Notes under the pieces: model-generated
What the model was told of the DNA's origin: nothing
Database searches by the model: none
What the model saw: the letters and a program-made list of their open reading frames with translations, nothing else
Shown: positions 1 to 8,432 of the stretch, piece by piece
How the letters are laid out: each line of letters begins with the position of its first letter
How positions within the stretch are numbered: position 1 is the stretch's first letter
Translations under genes and position numbers: made by a program
From: an uncultured Bacteroidales bacterium
GTDB lineage: Bacteria > Bacteroidota > Bacteroidia > Bacteroidales > P3
Direction: 5' to 3'
Assembly (NCBI GenBank): GCA_944320415.1
Contig: CALUHJ010000015.1
Coordinates: forward strand, 1 to 64,000
DNA: 64,000 nucleotides

Positions 1-112
1 GTGTTCTCGTCAGGCAAGGTTGTGTGGAAAAATACAGAAAGCCCCACGGGGCGAGGATGATTTTTCCACGACACCCGTAGGGCTTGACCTTGCTTGGACG
101 AAAAGAACACGA
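1..112. ncRNA. Candidate structured RNA or large imperfect hairpin at window edge
   Basis: Bases 1-21 pair with 90-112 through three blocks (GTGTTCT with AGAACAC, CGTC with GACG, AGGCAAGGT with ACCTTGCTT). Inside this, AAGCCC plus ACGGG near 39-50 pair with CCCGT plus GGGCTT near 78-89. In addition GTGGAAAAAT (about 24-33) is exactly complementary to ATTTTTCCAC (about 61-70), which would make a pseudoknot or a competing fold. No open frame explains it. It may continue left of the window. I tried RNase P, tmRNA, SRP and 6S RNA and could not match any with confidence, so the strand and identity are left open. Confidence 0.4.
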
Positions 113-207
113 GTTACCTTTGCCTGTGGTTTGGTGAACTCGGCTACGAATCTGTTATGTCATTTTCTTTATCGCATAGATAGTTTTTAGGGTACGGATT
201 CTTATAA

Positions 208-230
208 TTGGAGAAAAAATCGTATCTTTG
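208..230 (+). promoter_or_regulatory. Bacteroidota-type promoter with no clear gene behind it
   Basis: TTG at 208-210 and TATCTTTG at 223-230 match the Bacteroidota -33/-7 pattern, although the spacer is short. Transcription would start near 236. No long plus-strand gene follows; the next plus-strand open stretch is the repeat-bearing frame around 340-570. Confidence 0.5.
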
Positions 231-235
231 CACTT

Positions 236-345
236 AGAAAAGAGTTATTTGAAAAGCATGAGGAATATAGTGTAACAAAACAAGTTAGCAATTTCTTATC
301 CATTGCCCATTCTCATGCAAGTTCTTCTTAATGGTTTGATACTCA
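236..345 (+). ncRNA. Possible small RNA downstream of an orphan promoter
   Basis: The stretch after the 223-230 promoter has no start codon followed by a long frame, but it contains a hairpin arm GCATGAGGAA at 256-265 that pairs with TTCTCATGC at 310-318, closing a loop of about 45 bases. That would suit a small RNA or an untranslated leader. The 3' end is not defined. The call rests on promoter plus hairpin only. Confidence 0.25.
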
Positions 346-438
346 AAGAATCTTAATCAAACTACATCAAATATACGGAAAATCAACTTAAATACCTGTC
401 GTAAGGAGCCTGAATATTCTTTCTTGAATCCATCCGGA

Positions 439-501
439 ACCTTTTCTGAAAACAAAAAAATGAATTCAGAAAAGAAAAAAACGGATTCAGAAAAGGATAA
501 A
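439..501 (+). repeat. 21-base heptad repeat, locus 1 (three units)
   Basis: Three consecutive 21-base units start at 439, 460 and 481. The central one is ATG AAT TCA GAA AAG AAA AAA, which would encode MNSEKKK; the next reads TDSEKDK. An open frame from the ATG at 460 runs to a TGA at 568-570 (36 codons), entering the 3' end of the minus-strand deacylase gene. The first two units also form a 9-bp hairpin (TTTTCTGAA with TTCAGAAAA), so this may simply be a terminator for the convergent gene. The same unit recurs at six other loci in the window. Confidence 0.6.
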
Positions 502-508
502 GCCTTTT

Positions 509-1663
509 TTAGCGGCCTATGTCGTTTATCCTGTAACCTATCGTCCATTCTATGTATTGGGCGACGCTGAAGTTGGCGGCACGCAACGATACCCCGTAAA
601 AAACACTCTCCGAAAGGTAATGCCTGAACCCTATTCTCTGGAAAAAGTTCTTCGATTTGTCGTTCTTGTTCTTATATATGTAAATGCCGGGCTCAAGCAG
701 TATTGCAAGGCGGTGTATCCTGTATTCGTAGCTTATGTATGCGCTCAGGTTGAACCGTTGCATGACCGGTGTATCCGAAAAGACCATCTTGTCGTTTTCT
801 ATACGGTATTCGGTTCCGACGTACTGGTTGTATCCTATGCCTATGCCAAGACCGAGCGAATGTTTGAGGTTGAACCGTCTGAGGAATCTGTCGTCAAGTC
901 CGAACACAAGGTAGGAATGGTTCTCGTAAGACTTGTTTTCCTGATGAGGATTTATCACCGTCTGCACGTCGTGCGCACCGAAAAAGAATGTTGTAAGATT
1001 CTCGAAACATGATTCCGAATACGGCTTTTCCGTAATCTTGAGTCTGAAGTTTTCGTATGGTTTGTACTTGAATATGATTTTTGGAGACAGTACGTTTATT
1101 CCCATGTTTGGCATTTTCAATGCCCCGTTTGAGAAGTGCGACAGTGCAAGACCTACACCGAGGTCGAAATGGGTTGACATGTTGTAATAGGCCATAAGTG
1201 CCGCGTCTATGTAGCATGAAAGAGGTCCTCCCATTGCCACGTTCAGCGTGTTGCTGCTGGAGAAATGTTCCCAGTTGAAAGCGATTCCCAGAGAAAAGTC
1301 GGTTTTAAGAAGAAATCTGTTGTGTCGGTAAATGGTCGATGACAGGAATCCGTAAAGGGATATGGGATTGCCAAGCTGGTTCGGCACGCTGAACTTGGCA
1401 AAATATATTCCCAGTCCATAGGAAGGGTAGTTGTACATCTGATGCCATCCCCTGCTTCCGTCGGTTTGGTGCTCGAAACGCAAAGAGGCGGAATATATTG
1501 CGGAAATGGGTTTGTTTGCAGGGTTTGTTCCCGATACGTATTCGTTTGTCGGTATTACCCAACCCGGTTTTAGATACAGTGAATAGGAGTTCAGGTTTTC
1601 TTTTTGGGCGACAAGATACAAACCTGTCTGCAAAAAGAAAAGCAGCAAAAGCAGTCTTCTCAT
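509..1663 (-). CDS. Acyloxyacyl hydrolase / PagL-like lipid A deacylase family protein
   Basis: A 384-residue protein with an N-terminal signal peptide (leucine-rich, ending near LVAQ at residue 20) followed by alternating beta-strand segments typical of an outer-membrane barrel. The segment LSHFSNGALK carries the His-x-Ser pair of the PagL family, the expected catalytic dyad for removing an acyl chain from lipid A. At 384 residues it is longer than classical PagL but similar to Bacteroidota acyloxyacyl hydrolase-type proteins. The start lies just upstream of the asd stop region (gap of 8 bases), so it is probably the distal gene of an asd operon. Function is inferred from the family; substrate is unproven. 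Confidence 0.75.
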   Translation of the reverse strand: MRRLLLLLFFLQTGLYLVAQKENLNSYSLYLKPGWVIPTNEYVSGTNPANKPISAIYSASLRFEHQTDGSRGWHQMYNYPSYGLGIYFAKFSVPNQLGNPISLYGFLSSTIYRHNRFLLKTDFSLGIAFNWEHFSSSNTLNVAMGGPLSCYIDAALMAYYNMSTHFDLGVGLALSHFSNGALKMPNMGINVLSPKIIFKYKPYENFRLKITEKPYSESCFENLTTFFFGAHDVQTVINPHQENKSYENHSYLVFGLDDRFLRRFNLKHSLGLGIGIGYNQYVGTEYRIENDKMVFSDTPVMQRFNLSAYISYEYRIHRLAILLEPGIYIYKNKNDKSKNFFQRIGFRHYLSESVFYGVSLRAANFSVAQYIEWTIGYRINDIGR

Positions 1664-1671
1664 TTCAAGGC

Positions 1672-2652
1672 TTATTTTCCGGTTAGGTATTCAAGTATCT
1701 GTATTGCGTTTGTTGCGGCTCCCTTTCTCAGGTTGTCCGCCGCTATCCACATGTTAAGTGTGTTTTCGGCCGAGTTGTCCCTGCGTATCCTGCCTACGAA
1801 AACATCATCCTTTCCTTCGCATGTTATCGGCATTGGATATATGTTCTGTTCCGGTCTGTCACAAACCTTCACTCCATTTGTGTTGTTGAGCAGTTCCAAT
1901 ACCCTTTCCATTTCAAACGGCTTTTTGAACTGCACGTTCACGCTTTCGGAATGTCCTCCTCTTACCGGCACTCTTGCAACCGTTGCGCTTACCGCTATTT
2001 CCGGACAGGCAAATATCTTCCTTGTCTCATCCACCAGTTTGCGTTCTTCCGTCGTGTATCCGTCCTCAAGGAAATCCCCTCCGTGCGGAAGTACGTTTTC
2101 GTGTATCCTGTGAGGGTAGGCTTTGGTGCATTCTTCGTTTTTCTGTTCGCATTCCAGTTGTCTTACCGCCTTTACGCCCGTTCCTGTGACGCTTTGATAG
2201 GTGGATACCACTATTCTTTTGATTCCGAATTCCTTGTGCAGTGGAAACAGCGCCATAACCATCTGTATGGTTGAGCAGTTGGGATTGGCTATTATCCTGG
2301 TTTTGTCCGTTATCGTATGAGGGTTTATTTCAGGCACGACCAAAGGCACTTCTGGATTCATTCTCCAGGCTGAGGAGTTGTCTATCACCACCGTGTTTCT
2401 TTCGGCAAACAGAGGTGCATACTCTCTTGAGGCATCGCCTCCTGCGGAGAATATGGCATAGTCGCAGTTCTCGGATATTATCTGTTCGACAGACCGGACT
2501 GTCAGTTCCCTTCCTGCAAACATTATTTTCTTTCCTACGCTTTTCGACGAGGCTCCAGCAAATATTCTTTCATTTGCAAAACCTCTTTCTTCCAAAACCT
2601 TAAGCATAAGACTTCCCACAAGTCCCGTTGCACCTATTACAGCTATTTTCAT
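1672..2652 (-). CDS. asd: Aspartate-semialdehyde dehydrogenase
   Basis: Catalyses NADPH-dependent reduction of aspartyl phosphate to aspartate semialdehyde, the branch point to lysine/diaminopimelate, threonine and methionine. The N-terminal dinucleotide motif GATGLVGS is at about residues 8-15. The active-site cysteine is in NPNCSTIQ (Cys126), and the general-base His lies in the segment RVPVRGGHSE. The length of 326 residues is typical. It is transcribed with the deacylase downstream and, 18 bases upstream, the CLC channel gene ends. Confidence 0.95.
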   Translation of the reverse strand: MKIAVIGATGLVGSLMLKVLEERGFANERIFAGASSKSVGKKIMFAGRELTVRSVEQIISENCDYAIFSAGGDASREYAPLFAERNTVVIDNSSAWRMNPEVPLVVPEINPHTITDKTRIIANPNCSTIQMVMALFPLHKEFGIKRIVVSTYQSVTGTGVKAVRQLECEQKNEECTKAYPHRIHENVLPHGGDFLEDGYTTEERKLVDETRKIFACPEIAVSATVARVPVRGGHSESVNVQFKKPFEMERVLELLNNTNGVKVCDRPEQNIYPMPITCEGKDDVFVGRIRRDNSAENTLNMWIAADNLRKGAATNAIQILEYLTGK

Positions 2653-2670
2653 TTTCTGTCAGTGTTTGAT

Positions 2671-4512
2671 TTATTCGTTTGAAAACTCCTTTATGTAACG
2701 TTGGTAAGCCGCAAAAACATTTGCCCGTGATATGAATCCAAGATACTTTCCGTCATCTACCATTACTATGTTGTATCTGTCCGAACCTTTGAATTTCTGT
2801 ATTATCTCTTCCATCGGTTCTTTTATGTCGGCGATGAACATGGGCGAATATCTCATGAAAGTGCTCGCCTTTATCTTGTTGTAGAATTCCGGTTTGAAAA
2901 GCATTGAACGAACATCGTCCAAAACGACCACACCTCTGAACATGCCCTGATCGTCCACAACAGGGAAGAAATTCCTTGAGCTTACCTCTACTGCCGCTAC
3001 AATATCCCTTAGAAGGGAATCAGGTTTGAGTGTTATGAAATTCGTTTCTATTATTTCCTTTTTGTCTATGAACTGCAAGGCTGTCTTGTCCTTGTTATGG
3101 GTAATCAGGTCTCCTTTTTCGGCCAGCGGTTCTGCGTATATGGAATACCTTGTCAACGGTTTCACAACCAGGTATGCGATTGTCGTGGCTATAAGCAATG
3201 GTGTGAAAAGGGCATATCCTCCGGTTATTTCCGCAATCAGGAATGTTGCAGTCATGGGTGAATGCATCACTCCGGCCATTACGGCGGCCATTCCTACGAG
3301 TGCGAAGTTGCTTTCGGCCACTTCTATTGTTCCTGTCAGGTTTACCACTCTAGCAACGAAGAATCCGACGAAACCGCCTATGAAAAGGCTTGGCGCAAAT
3401 GTGCCTCCCACTCCTCCGGAAGCGCAGGTGATTGAGGTTGCGAAAGCTTTCAGGAAAACGATTGCAAGCAATACCGGAAGAAAAAGCCAGTTGCTGTCAG
3501 TGTAGGAGTAGAAAAAACTGTTTTCCATCATGGAATCGATGTCGTTGTTCAACAGAGAGGTCAATGCCGAATAACCTTCACCGAACAACGGAGGGAAAAG
3601 ATATACAAGAACGCCCAGACAAACGCCGCCTATTATTATTCTGCTTGAGCGTTTCCATTTGGAGAAACGTCCGGATACCCATTTGTTTATTTTCAGGAAG
3701 TAAAGCGATATGAAAGCTGCAATTATACCCAAAAGGACAAAGGCAGGTATCTTGTTCAATTCAAAAAGTGAATCCACCTTGTAGTAAAACTGCACTCCCT
3801 GACCGAAGAAGAAATAGGATATTATGGCGGATGTGACGGCCGAAAGCAAAAGAGGCGTTGCAACAGTCATGGTAAGGTCTATCATAAGCACCTCAAAGAC
3901 GAAGAGGACTCCTGCAATTGGTGCTTTGAATACCCCTGCTATCGCTCCCGCTGCACCGCAACCCAGAAGCGTTATCACATGTTTGCGGCTTATTCTGAAG
4001 AAACGGCTTATGTTGGAGGCTATCGCGCTGCCGGTAAGCACAATGGGTGCCTCCAGTCCAACGGAACCTCCGAACGCAACGGTAATGGATGATGTCAGCA
4101 TGGAACTCCAGCAGTGATGAGCCTTCAACCGGCCGTCCTTTCTCGAAATTGCATACATCACCTTGCTTACTCCGTGCGACAGATCGTCCTTTACAAAGTA
4201 CTTTATCACCAATACGGTCAGAATGATTCCTATTGTCGGATACATCAGAAACAATATGTTTCCCCTGTCAGGTGAAAACCATGAAAAGCGACTTATAATT
4301 TCATAAGTCAAATGTACGGTATTCTTGAGCAAAACCGAAGCCAGACCGCTCGCAACCCCGACAACCAGACTCAATATCACTACAAACTGGTATTCGGTCA
4401 AATGCTTCAGCCTCCAAATGTGAAACGCCTTGTAATAACCCACATAATCCAACCCGCGTATGTACTTTACAAGGAGTAGTATGTATATAACAACCTGTCT
4501 TATCAACTTCAT
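2671..4512 (-). CDS. CLC-family chloride channel/antiporter with C-terminal CBS pair
   Basis: A 613-residue membrane protein with about ten hydrophobic segments (residues 40-450), then a cytoplasmic part (about 460-613) that looks like two CBS domains. CLC hallmarks include GGSVGLEAP near residues 148-156, equivalent to the usual GxEGP filter with the gating glutamate (Glu154) kept, and GGVGGTFAPSLF, the GxFxP helix. The first classical motif (GSGIP) is not recognisable; the corresponding stretch reads SHGVS. CBS domains suggest nucleotide control. Whether it is a channel or an H+/Cl- exchanger cannot be told from the sequence. Confidence 0.9.
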   Translation of the reverse strand: MKLIRQVVIYILLLVKYIRGLDYVGYYKAFHIWRLKHLTEYQFVVILSLVVGVASGLASVLLKNTVHLTYEIISRFSWFSPDRGNILFLMYPTIGIILTVLVIKYFVKDDLSHGVSKVMYAISRKDGRLKAHHCWSSMLTSSITVAFGGSVGLEAPIVLTGSAIASNISRFFRISRKHVITLLGCGAAGAIAGVFKAPIAGVLFVFEVLMIDLTMTVATPLLLSAVTSAIISYFFFGQGVQFYYKVDSLFELNKIPAFVLLGIIAAFISLYFLKINKWVSGRFSKWKRSSRIIIGGVCLGVLVYLFPPLFGEGYSALTSLLNNDIDSMMENSFFYSYTDSNWLFLPVLLAIVFLKAFATSITCASGGVGGTFAPSLFIGGFVGFFVARVVNLTGTIEVAESNFALVGMAAVMAGVMHSPMTATFLIAEITGGYALFTPLLIATTIAYLVVKPLTRYSIYAEPLAEKGDLITHNKDKTALQFIDKKEIIETNFITLKPDSLLRDIVAAVEVSSRNFFPVVDDQGMFRGVVVLDDVRSMLFKPEFYNKIKASTFMRYSPMFIADIKEPMEEIIQKFKGSDRYNIVMVDDGKYLGFISRANVFAAYQRYIKEFSNE

Positions 4513-4610
4513 GATACAAACTTATAAACTTTTCGGCAAATACTGCGGCTTTCACGGTATTTTTTTTCTCCTTTTACAGGATTGAACCGCAACCTTAAAA
4601 TCAAAATACC

Positions 4611-4618
4611 TATATTTG
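4611..4618 (+). promoter_or_regulatory. -7 box for exonuclease III gene
   Basis: TATATTTG fits the Bacteroidota -7 element, 27 bases before the chosen ATG. The best upstream TTG is farther than usual. Its position inside the longer open frame argues against starts upstream of 4645. Confidence 0.55.
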
Positions 4619-4644
4619 CAAAAAATATAAACCGAATACCGTAC

Positions 4645-5415
4645 ATGAATATCATTTCATATAATGTGAACGGCATAAGAGCAGCCGTGAACAAAGGTTT
4701 TCTGCAATGGCTTTCGGAATGCAATCCCGATGTGGTATGCCTTCAGGAAACCAAAGCCCAGAGAGAGCAGATTCCAGTACTCGATTTCGAATCCCTTGGC
4801 TTTAAATGTTACAGCTTCAGCGCTAAAAAAAAAGGATACAGCGGTGTTGCAATACTGTCCAAACAGTCTCCTGACAAGGTGGTTTACGGTATGGGAATAC
4901 CTAAATACGACGACGAGGGACGATTCATAAGAGCCGATTATGGCGACCTTTCCATAGTGAGCGTGTATCACCCTTCGGGAACAAGCGGAGAGGAAAGGCA
5001 GGCATTCAAGATGCAATGGCTCGAGGATTTCCGGCAATACGTTCAAGAGCTTCAAAAGGAAAGACCAGCCCTTGTCCTTTGTGGTGACTACAATATATGT
5101 CACCGTCCGATAGATATTCACGACCCGGTGAGAAATGCCAATTCCTCCGGCTTCCTTCCAGAGGAAAGGGAATGGATAGACAGTTTCTTAAAGTCGGGAT
5201 ACACCGACAGCTTCAGATTTATTCACAAGGACCTGCCCGATGCCTATTCGTGGTGGAGCTACCGTGCAAATGCAAGAGCCCAGAACAAGGGCTGGAGAAT
5301 AGATTACTGCATGGTGAGTGACAACATAAGCGACAGGATAATCGATGCGGGAATATTGAGCCAGGTGAAACACTCCGACCATTGTCCAATAAGTTTAACG
5401 TTAAAACAACAATAA
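4645..5415 (+). CDS. xth: Exodeoxyribonuclease III (xth-type AP endonuclease)
   Basis: A 256-residue member of the exonuclease/endonuclease/phosphatase fold, cutting abasic sites in base excision repair. It starts MNIISYNVNGIRAA, carries the LQETKAQ metal-binding glutamate near residue 35, the GDYNICH motif, and ends with KHSDHCPISL holding the catalytic Asp-His. The ATG at 4645 was chosen because the family begins here and because the promoter lies just upstream; the frame stays open to an earlier ATG at 4582. It is followed after one base by the OmpA lipoprotein gene. Confidence 0.94.
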   Translation: MNIISYNVNGIRAAVNKGFLQWLSECNPDVVCLQETKAQREQIPVLDFESLGFKCYSFSAKKKGYSGVAILSKQSPDKVVYGMGIPKYDDEGRFIRADYGDLSIVSVYHPSGTSGEERQAFKMQWLEDFRQYVQELQKERPALVLCGDYNICHRPIDIHDPVRNANSSGFLPEEREWIDSFLKSGYTDSFRFIHKDLPDAYSWWSYRANARAQNKGWRIDYCMVSDNISDRIIDAGILSQVKHSDHCPISLTLKQQ

Positions 5416-5416
5416 T

Positions 5417-6391
5417 ATGAAGAAAATCATTTGTCTTTCCGCAATACTGACACTCGTTTTCAGTTCGTGTGTCTCAACGAAAAAATATCAGGCCTTGGAG
5501 AGTGAAAAGTCCAAGTGTTCCAAGCAACTCTCGGAAGCCAGGATAAGCAACCGGGAACTCAAAAGCATGAATGAGGAACTGAAGGCCGAGTTGGACAAAC
5601 AGAAAAAGGAATTGCAGAATACGCAGCTTCTTTCCCAAAACTACAAGGAACAGGCCGAAGAAAACGACAGGGCGTACAAGGATATGAAGCAGCAACTGGA
5701 CCAGTTGAACGAACGCCTTCAGGAAACCTTGTCAAACAAAAGTCAGAACCTTAAACAGCTGAATGAGGAACTGATAAAAACAAGAGCCACTCTTGACAAG
5801 AGGGCCGAGGAACTGGACAATCAGGAAAACGAATTGAAGATGTTGAAGATTGAGTTTGCACAAAAGGAGGAGATGTTGGCACAGTTGCAGGCCAGACTTG
5901 AGGAAAAGGAAAAGGAGGTGGAGGAAATACACCGCAAAATCAGCGATGCCCTTTTGGGATTTGCGGACAAGGGACTAAGCATTGAAAGAAAAAACGGAAA
6001 GGTGTATGTTTCCATGGAGGAAAAACTGCTTTTCGCTTCCGGAAGCTGGACGGTGAGCAAGGAAGGTGAGGATGCGCTCAGGGAAATAGCCACCGTATTG
6101 GCCAACAATCCAGAAATAGACGTAATGGTCGAAGGACATACGGACAATGTTCCAATGAACGGCAAAAATCAGGTAAAAGACAATTGGGACTTGAGCGTGA
6201 TGCGTGCAAGCGCAATAACGAAGATACTCCTGAAGAACGGTAAGATTTCACCAAAACGCATAATCCCTTCGGGTCGAGGGGAATACTGTCCGATAGTGGA
6301 CAATTCCACCAAAGAGTCAAGGGCGAAGAACAGACGGACCGAAATAATCCTCACACCCAAATTTGAAGAGCTTATCGATATAATCAAATAG
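5417..6391 (+). CDS. OmpA-family peptidoglycan-binding lipoprotein with coiled coil
   Basis: A 324-residue protein with a lipoprotein signal (lipobox FSSC, Cys18), a long Glu/Lys/Gln-rich coiled coil at about residues 22-185, and a C-terminal OmpA domain at about 200-320. The OmpA signature is visible in VEGHTDNVPM and in the C-terminal SRAKNRRTEI helix that contacts diaminopimelate. The likely role is anchoring the outer membrane to peptidoglycan from the periplasm. It probably shares the promoter of the upstream exonuclease III gene. Confidence 0.9.
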   Translation: MKKIICLSAILTLVFSSCVSTKKYQALESEKSKCSKQLSEARISNRELKSMNEELKAELDKQKKELQNTQLLSQNYKEQAEENDRAYKDMKQQLDQLNERLQETLSNKSQNLKQLNEELIKTRATLDKRAEELDNQENELKMLKIEFAQKEEMLAQLQARLEEKEKEVEEIHRKISDALLGFADKGLSIERKNGKVYVSMEEKLLFASGSWTVSKEGEDALREIATVLANNPEIDVMVEGHTDNVPMNGKNQVKDNWDLSVMRASAITKILLKNGKISPKRIIPSGRGEYCPIVDNSTKESRAKNRRTEIILTPKFEELIDIIK

Positions 6392-6413
6392 CGGTCCAAC
6401 CAAACAAAGAAAC

Positions 6414-6463
6414 AAAAAAATGAATTCAGAAAAGAAAAAATTGTTTTCTGAATTCATTTTTTT
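6414..6463. terminator. Perfect 20-bp hairpin, bidirectional terminator built from 21-base units (locus 2)
   Basis: AAAAAAATGAATTCAGAAAA at 6414-6433 is the exact inverse of 6444-6463, with a 10-base loop. With A and T runs on the two sides it can terminate both the plus-strand OmpA gene and the minus-strand lipoprotein gene. The arms are repeat units of the 21-base family (6420-6440 and 6441-6461); read from the ATG at 6420 they give a 22-codon frame (MNSEKKK, then LFSEFIF) ending at 6488. Confidence 0.7.
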
Positions 6464-6490
6464 ATTACGGCCTTTGGTCAAAGCCTAACC

Positions 6491-6616
6491 CTATCTTAGT
6501 ATTTCCCTTGGGGAATGATTGACACTGCTGTAAGCATCGCAAGTCTTGTGAGAACAGGACTCCATGACAAATCCCAAAGCCATTACGGCCAGAACGGCCA
6601 AAATAATTTTTTTCAT
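6491..6616 (-). CDS. Small lipoprotein (41 residues)
   Basis: A short protein starting MKKIILAVLAVM with a lipobox-like MESC, so the mature part is only about 20 residues (SHKTCDAYSSV...). Small lipoproteins with a CDAY segment are common in Bacteroidales, but their role is unknown to me. The ATG at 6616 is preferred because it begins the signal peptide; the frame is open further upstream into the nth gene. It lies directly downstream of nth (gap of 11 bases). Confidence 0.65.
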   Translation of the reverse strand: MKKIILAVLAVMALGFVMESCSHKTCDAYSSVNHSPREILR

Positions 6617-6627
6617 CTTTTTTTGAA

Positions 6628-7311
6628 TTATTTTATTGTTTCTCTGTTTAAACGCAATCGGGTCCGTTTTGTTGTTTCGGACGAGAAAAATTTGCAGACA
6701 TCCATCAGGTTGCATTCTTCGCACAAAGGTTTTCGCGCCTTGCAGACATAACGGCCGAGCAATATGAGCTGATGATGCAGCAGAGCCATGTCGTTTTGGT
6801 CTTTCAGGTTGGATACCAGCTGTTTTTCTGTATCCAGTACGGTCTTTGCGTTGGTTGTCAAACCTATTCGGGCTGAAACCCTGTGGACATGGGTATCCAC
6901 CGGCATTACCGCCTTTTTGAACAGTACGGCTCCTATTACGTTTGCGGTCTTGCGTCCTACGCCTGAAAGCGTTTGCAGTTCGTCCAAATCCTCAGGAAGA
7001 CGGTCGTTGTACACCTGGTGCAGACGTTGTGCCATCTGCAAAAGATGTCTGCTCTTGGCGTTGGGGTAGGATACCGCCTTTATGTATCCGTATATTTCCT
7101 CTTCGGTGGAATCGGCCATGTCCTTCACTTGGGGGTATCGCTTGAAGAGTTCGCCTGTTACCATGTTGACCCTTTTGTCCGTACACTGGGCCGAGAGAAT
7201 CACCGCGACAAGAAGGTGAAACGGACTGTCGTATTCGAGCTCCGTATCTGCTTTGGGGTATTTTTCTTTCAACCTGCTTATCACCAGGTCGTATCTTTCC
7301 TGTTTTTTCAT
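6628..7311 (-). CDS. nth: Endonuclease III (DNA glycosylase/AP lyase)
   Basis: A 227-residue base excision repair enzyme acting on oxidised pyrimidines. The helix-hairpin-helix LSGVGRKTANV spans residues 115-125 with the catalytic Lys121; the catalytic Asp139 is in MPVDTHVHR. Four cysteines (190, 197, 200, 206) in a C-x6-C-x2-C-x5-C arrangement form the [4Fe-4S] site. Its start codon directly abuts the stop of the upstream EEP-family gene, so the two are co-transcribed. Confidence 0.95.
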   Translation of the reverse strand: MKKQERYDLVISRLKEKYPKADTELEYDSPFHLLVAVILSAQCTDKRVNMVTGELFKRYPQVKDMADSTEEEIYGYIKAVSYPNAKSRHLLQMAQRLHQVYNDRLPEDLDELQTLSGVGRKTANVIGAVLFKKAVMPVDTHVHRVSARIGLTTNAKTVLDTEKQLVSNLKDQNDMALLHHQLILLGRYVCKARKPLCEECNLMDVCKFFSSETTKRTRLRLNRETIK

Positions 7312-8391
7312 TTAATTCTGAGGTATTTTAAAGTCGGAATAAACCGGTATGTGGTCCGAAAAATCACACTTGTAATGGTTGTAGCTTTCGACATTTATGT
7401 TTTTGCCTGCGAAGATGTAGTCTATTCTGAATGCGGGCAAAGGTCCGTTGTATGTTCCCGACAATCCTCTTCCGCATTTTGTGAAGCTGTCGCTGGCATA
7501 TTTGCTTATTATGTCGTAAGTGTGTGAATAGGGGGTGGCGTTGAAGTCTCCCACAATAAGAAAGTCCTCTTCTGTCTGTTCGAGTATGCTTGCCAGTTCC
7601 CTGACCTGTCCGGCACGTTTTTGGTTTGCCGACATGAGTTTGGACAATACGCTCTTGCTTGTTTGTTCCGTTGTCATCCTTCCCTTGCTTACCGCGTTGA
7701 GCTCTTCCTTTTCCTGGTCGGAAATCATGTAGGAAGCCAAATGCACGTTGTAAACCCTCAATGTTTTTCCTCCTTTGGCAATGTCGGCAAAGCTGAAGGA
7801 ATAGTATTCCTTTTTCATTGGAAATGGACAAGCCGCCTTTACTATCTCGTGTTTCGAATATATGGCGCTTCCCCTTATATAGGTCTTGCTGTTTACTGGA
7901 GCAAAAAAGTATTTGTATCCGAGTTGGTCAACCATCCTGTAATGGAAACTGTTTTTGTCTTTCTTTGCCGAAGCGTATTCCTGCAAGCAGACTATGTCGG
8001 GATTTATTCTTTTTACGATTGCCAAAATCGAATCCGTATTCGTCAGTCGTCGGTCCTTGTCCGTTTCCGTTCCTTCTCCGAATCCTTTCACGTTGTAGGT
8101 CATTATTCTGAGTGCGTTTTCGCTGACTGTGTCTTGTGAAGACATTCCTATCAGTCTGGGAATGTAGTCAACCCTTATCAGTATTACTGCAAGCGGAATG
8201 ACAAGATATTTCCATTTGACGAAAAGCCAGAAGATACAGAACATTACATTGACGGCAAGCAAAAGAGGATATATGTAACTCAAAAGCGACAGCTTCGGAA
8301 AGGATTCCGGACTAAGGTATTCCCCTGCATATACTCCTGCAAGCAAAAGCGCAACAAGCAGATTGACTATGTAAAGCAGTTTCTTTATCAT
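7312..8391 (-). CDS. Endonuclease/exonuclease/phosphatase family membrane protein
   Basis: A 359-residue protein with about three hydrophobic segments in the first 80 residues and an EEP domain from about residue 90 (MTYNVKGFGEG) to the end (FSDHIPVYSDF). Metal-binding and catalytic stretches visible are VCLQEYAS, VGDFNATPYS and the final SDH. Proteins of this architecture are frequent in Bacteroidota; the substrate (nucleic acid, phospholipid or phosphoinositide) is not known. Followed without a gap by nth. Confidence 0.85.
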   Translation of the reverse strand: MIKKLLYIVNLLVALLLAGVYAGEYLSPESFPKLSLLSYIYPLLLAVNVMFCIFWLFVKWKYLVIPLAVILIRVDYIPRLIGMSSQDTVSENALRIMTYNVKGFGEGTETDKDRRLTNTDSILAIVKRINPDIVCLQEYASAKKDKNSFHYRMVDQLGYKYFFAPVNSKTYIRGSAIYSKHEIVKAACPFPMKKEYYSFSFADIAKGGKTLRVYNVHLASYMISDQEKEELNAVSKGRMTTEQTSKSVLSKLMSANQKRAGQVRELASILEQTEEDFLIVGDFNATPYSHTYDIISKYASDSFTKCGRGLSGTYNGPLPAFRIDYIFAGKNINVESYNHYKCDFSDHIPVYSDFKIPQN

Positions 8392-8432
8392 CGGTTTTGG
8401 AAATGGTTGGATGTCATTTGTCTTTGAGATGT

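Noticed and set aside
1..112. RNase P, tmRNA, SRP or 6S RNA
   Set aside because: Short similarities such as ACAGAAA were seen, but the family core sequences and 3' ends are not present, so only a structural element is called.
6420..6488. 22-codon gene in the hairpin after the OmpA gene
   Set aside because: The sequence is better explained as a bidirectional terminator; the frame is too short and convergent to be called a gene.
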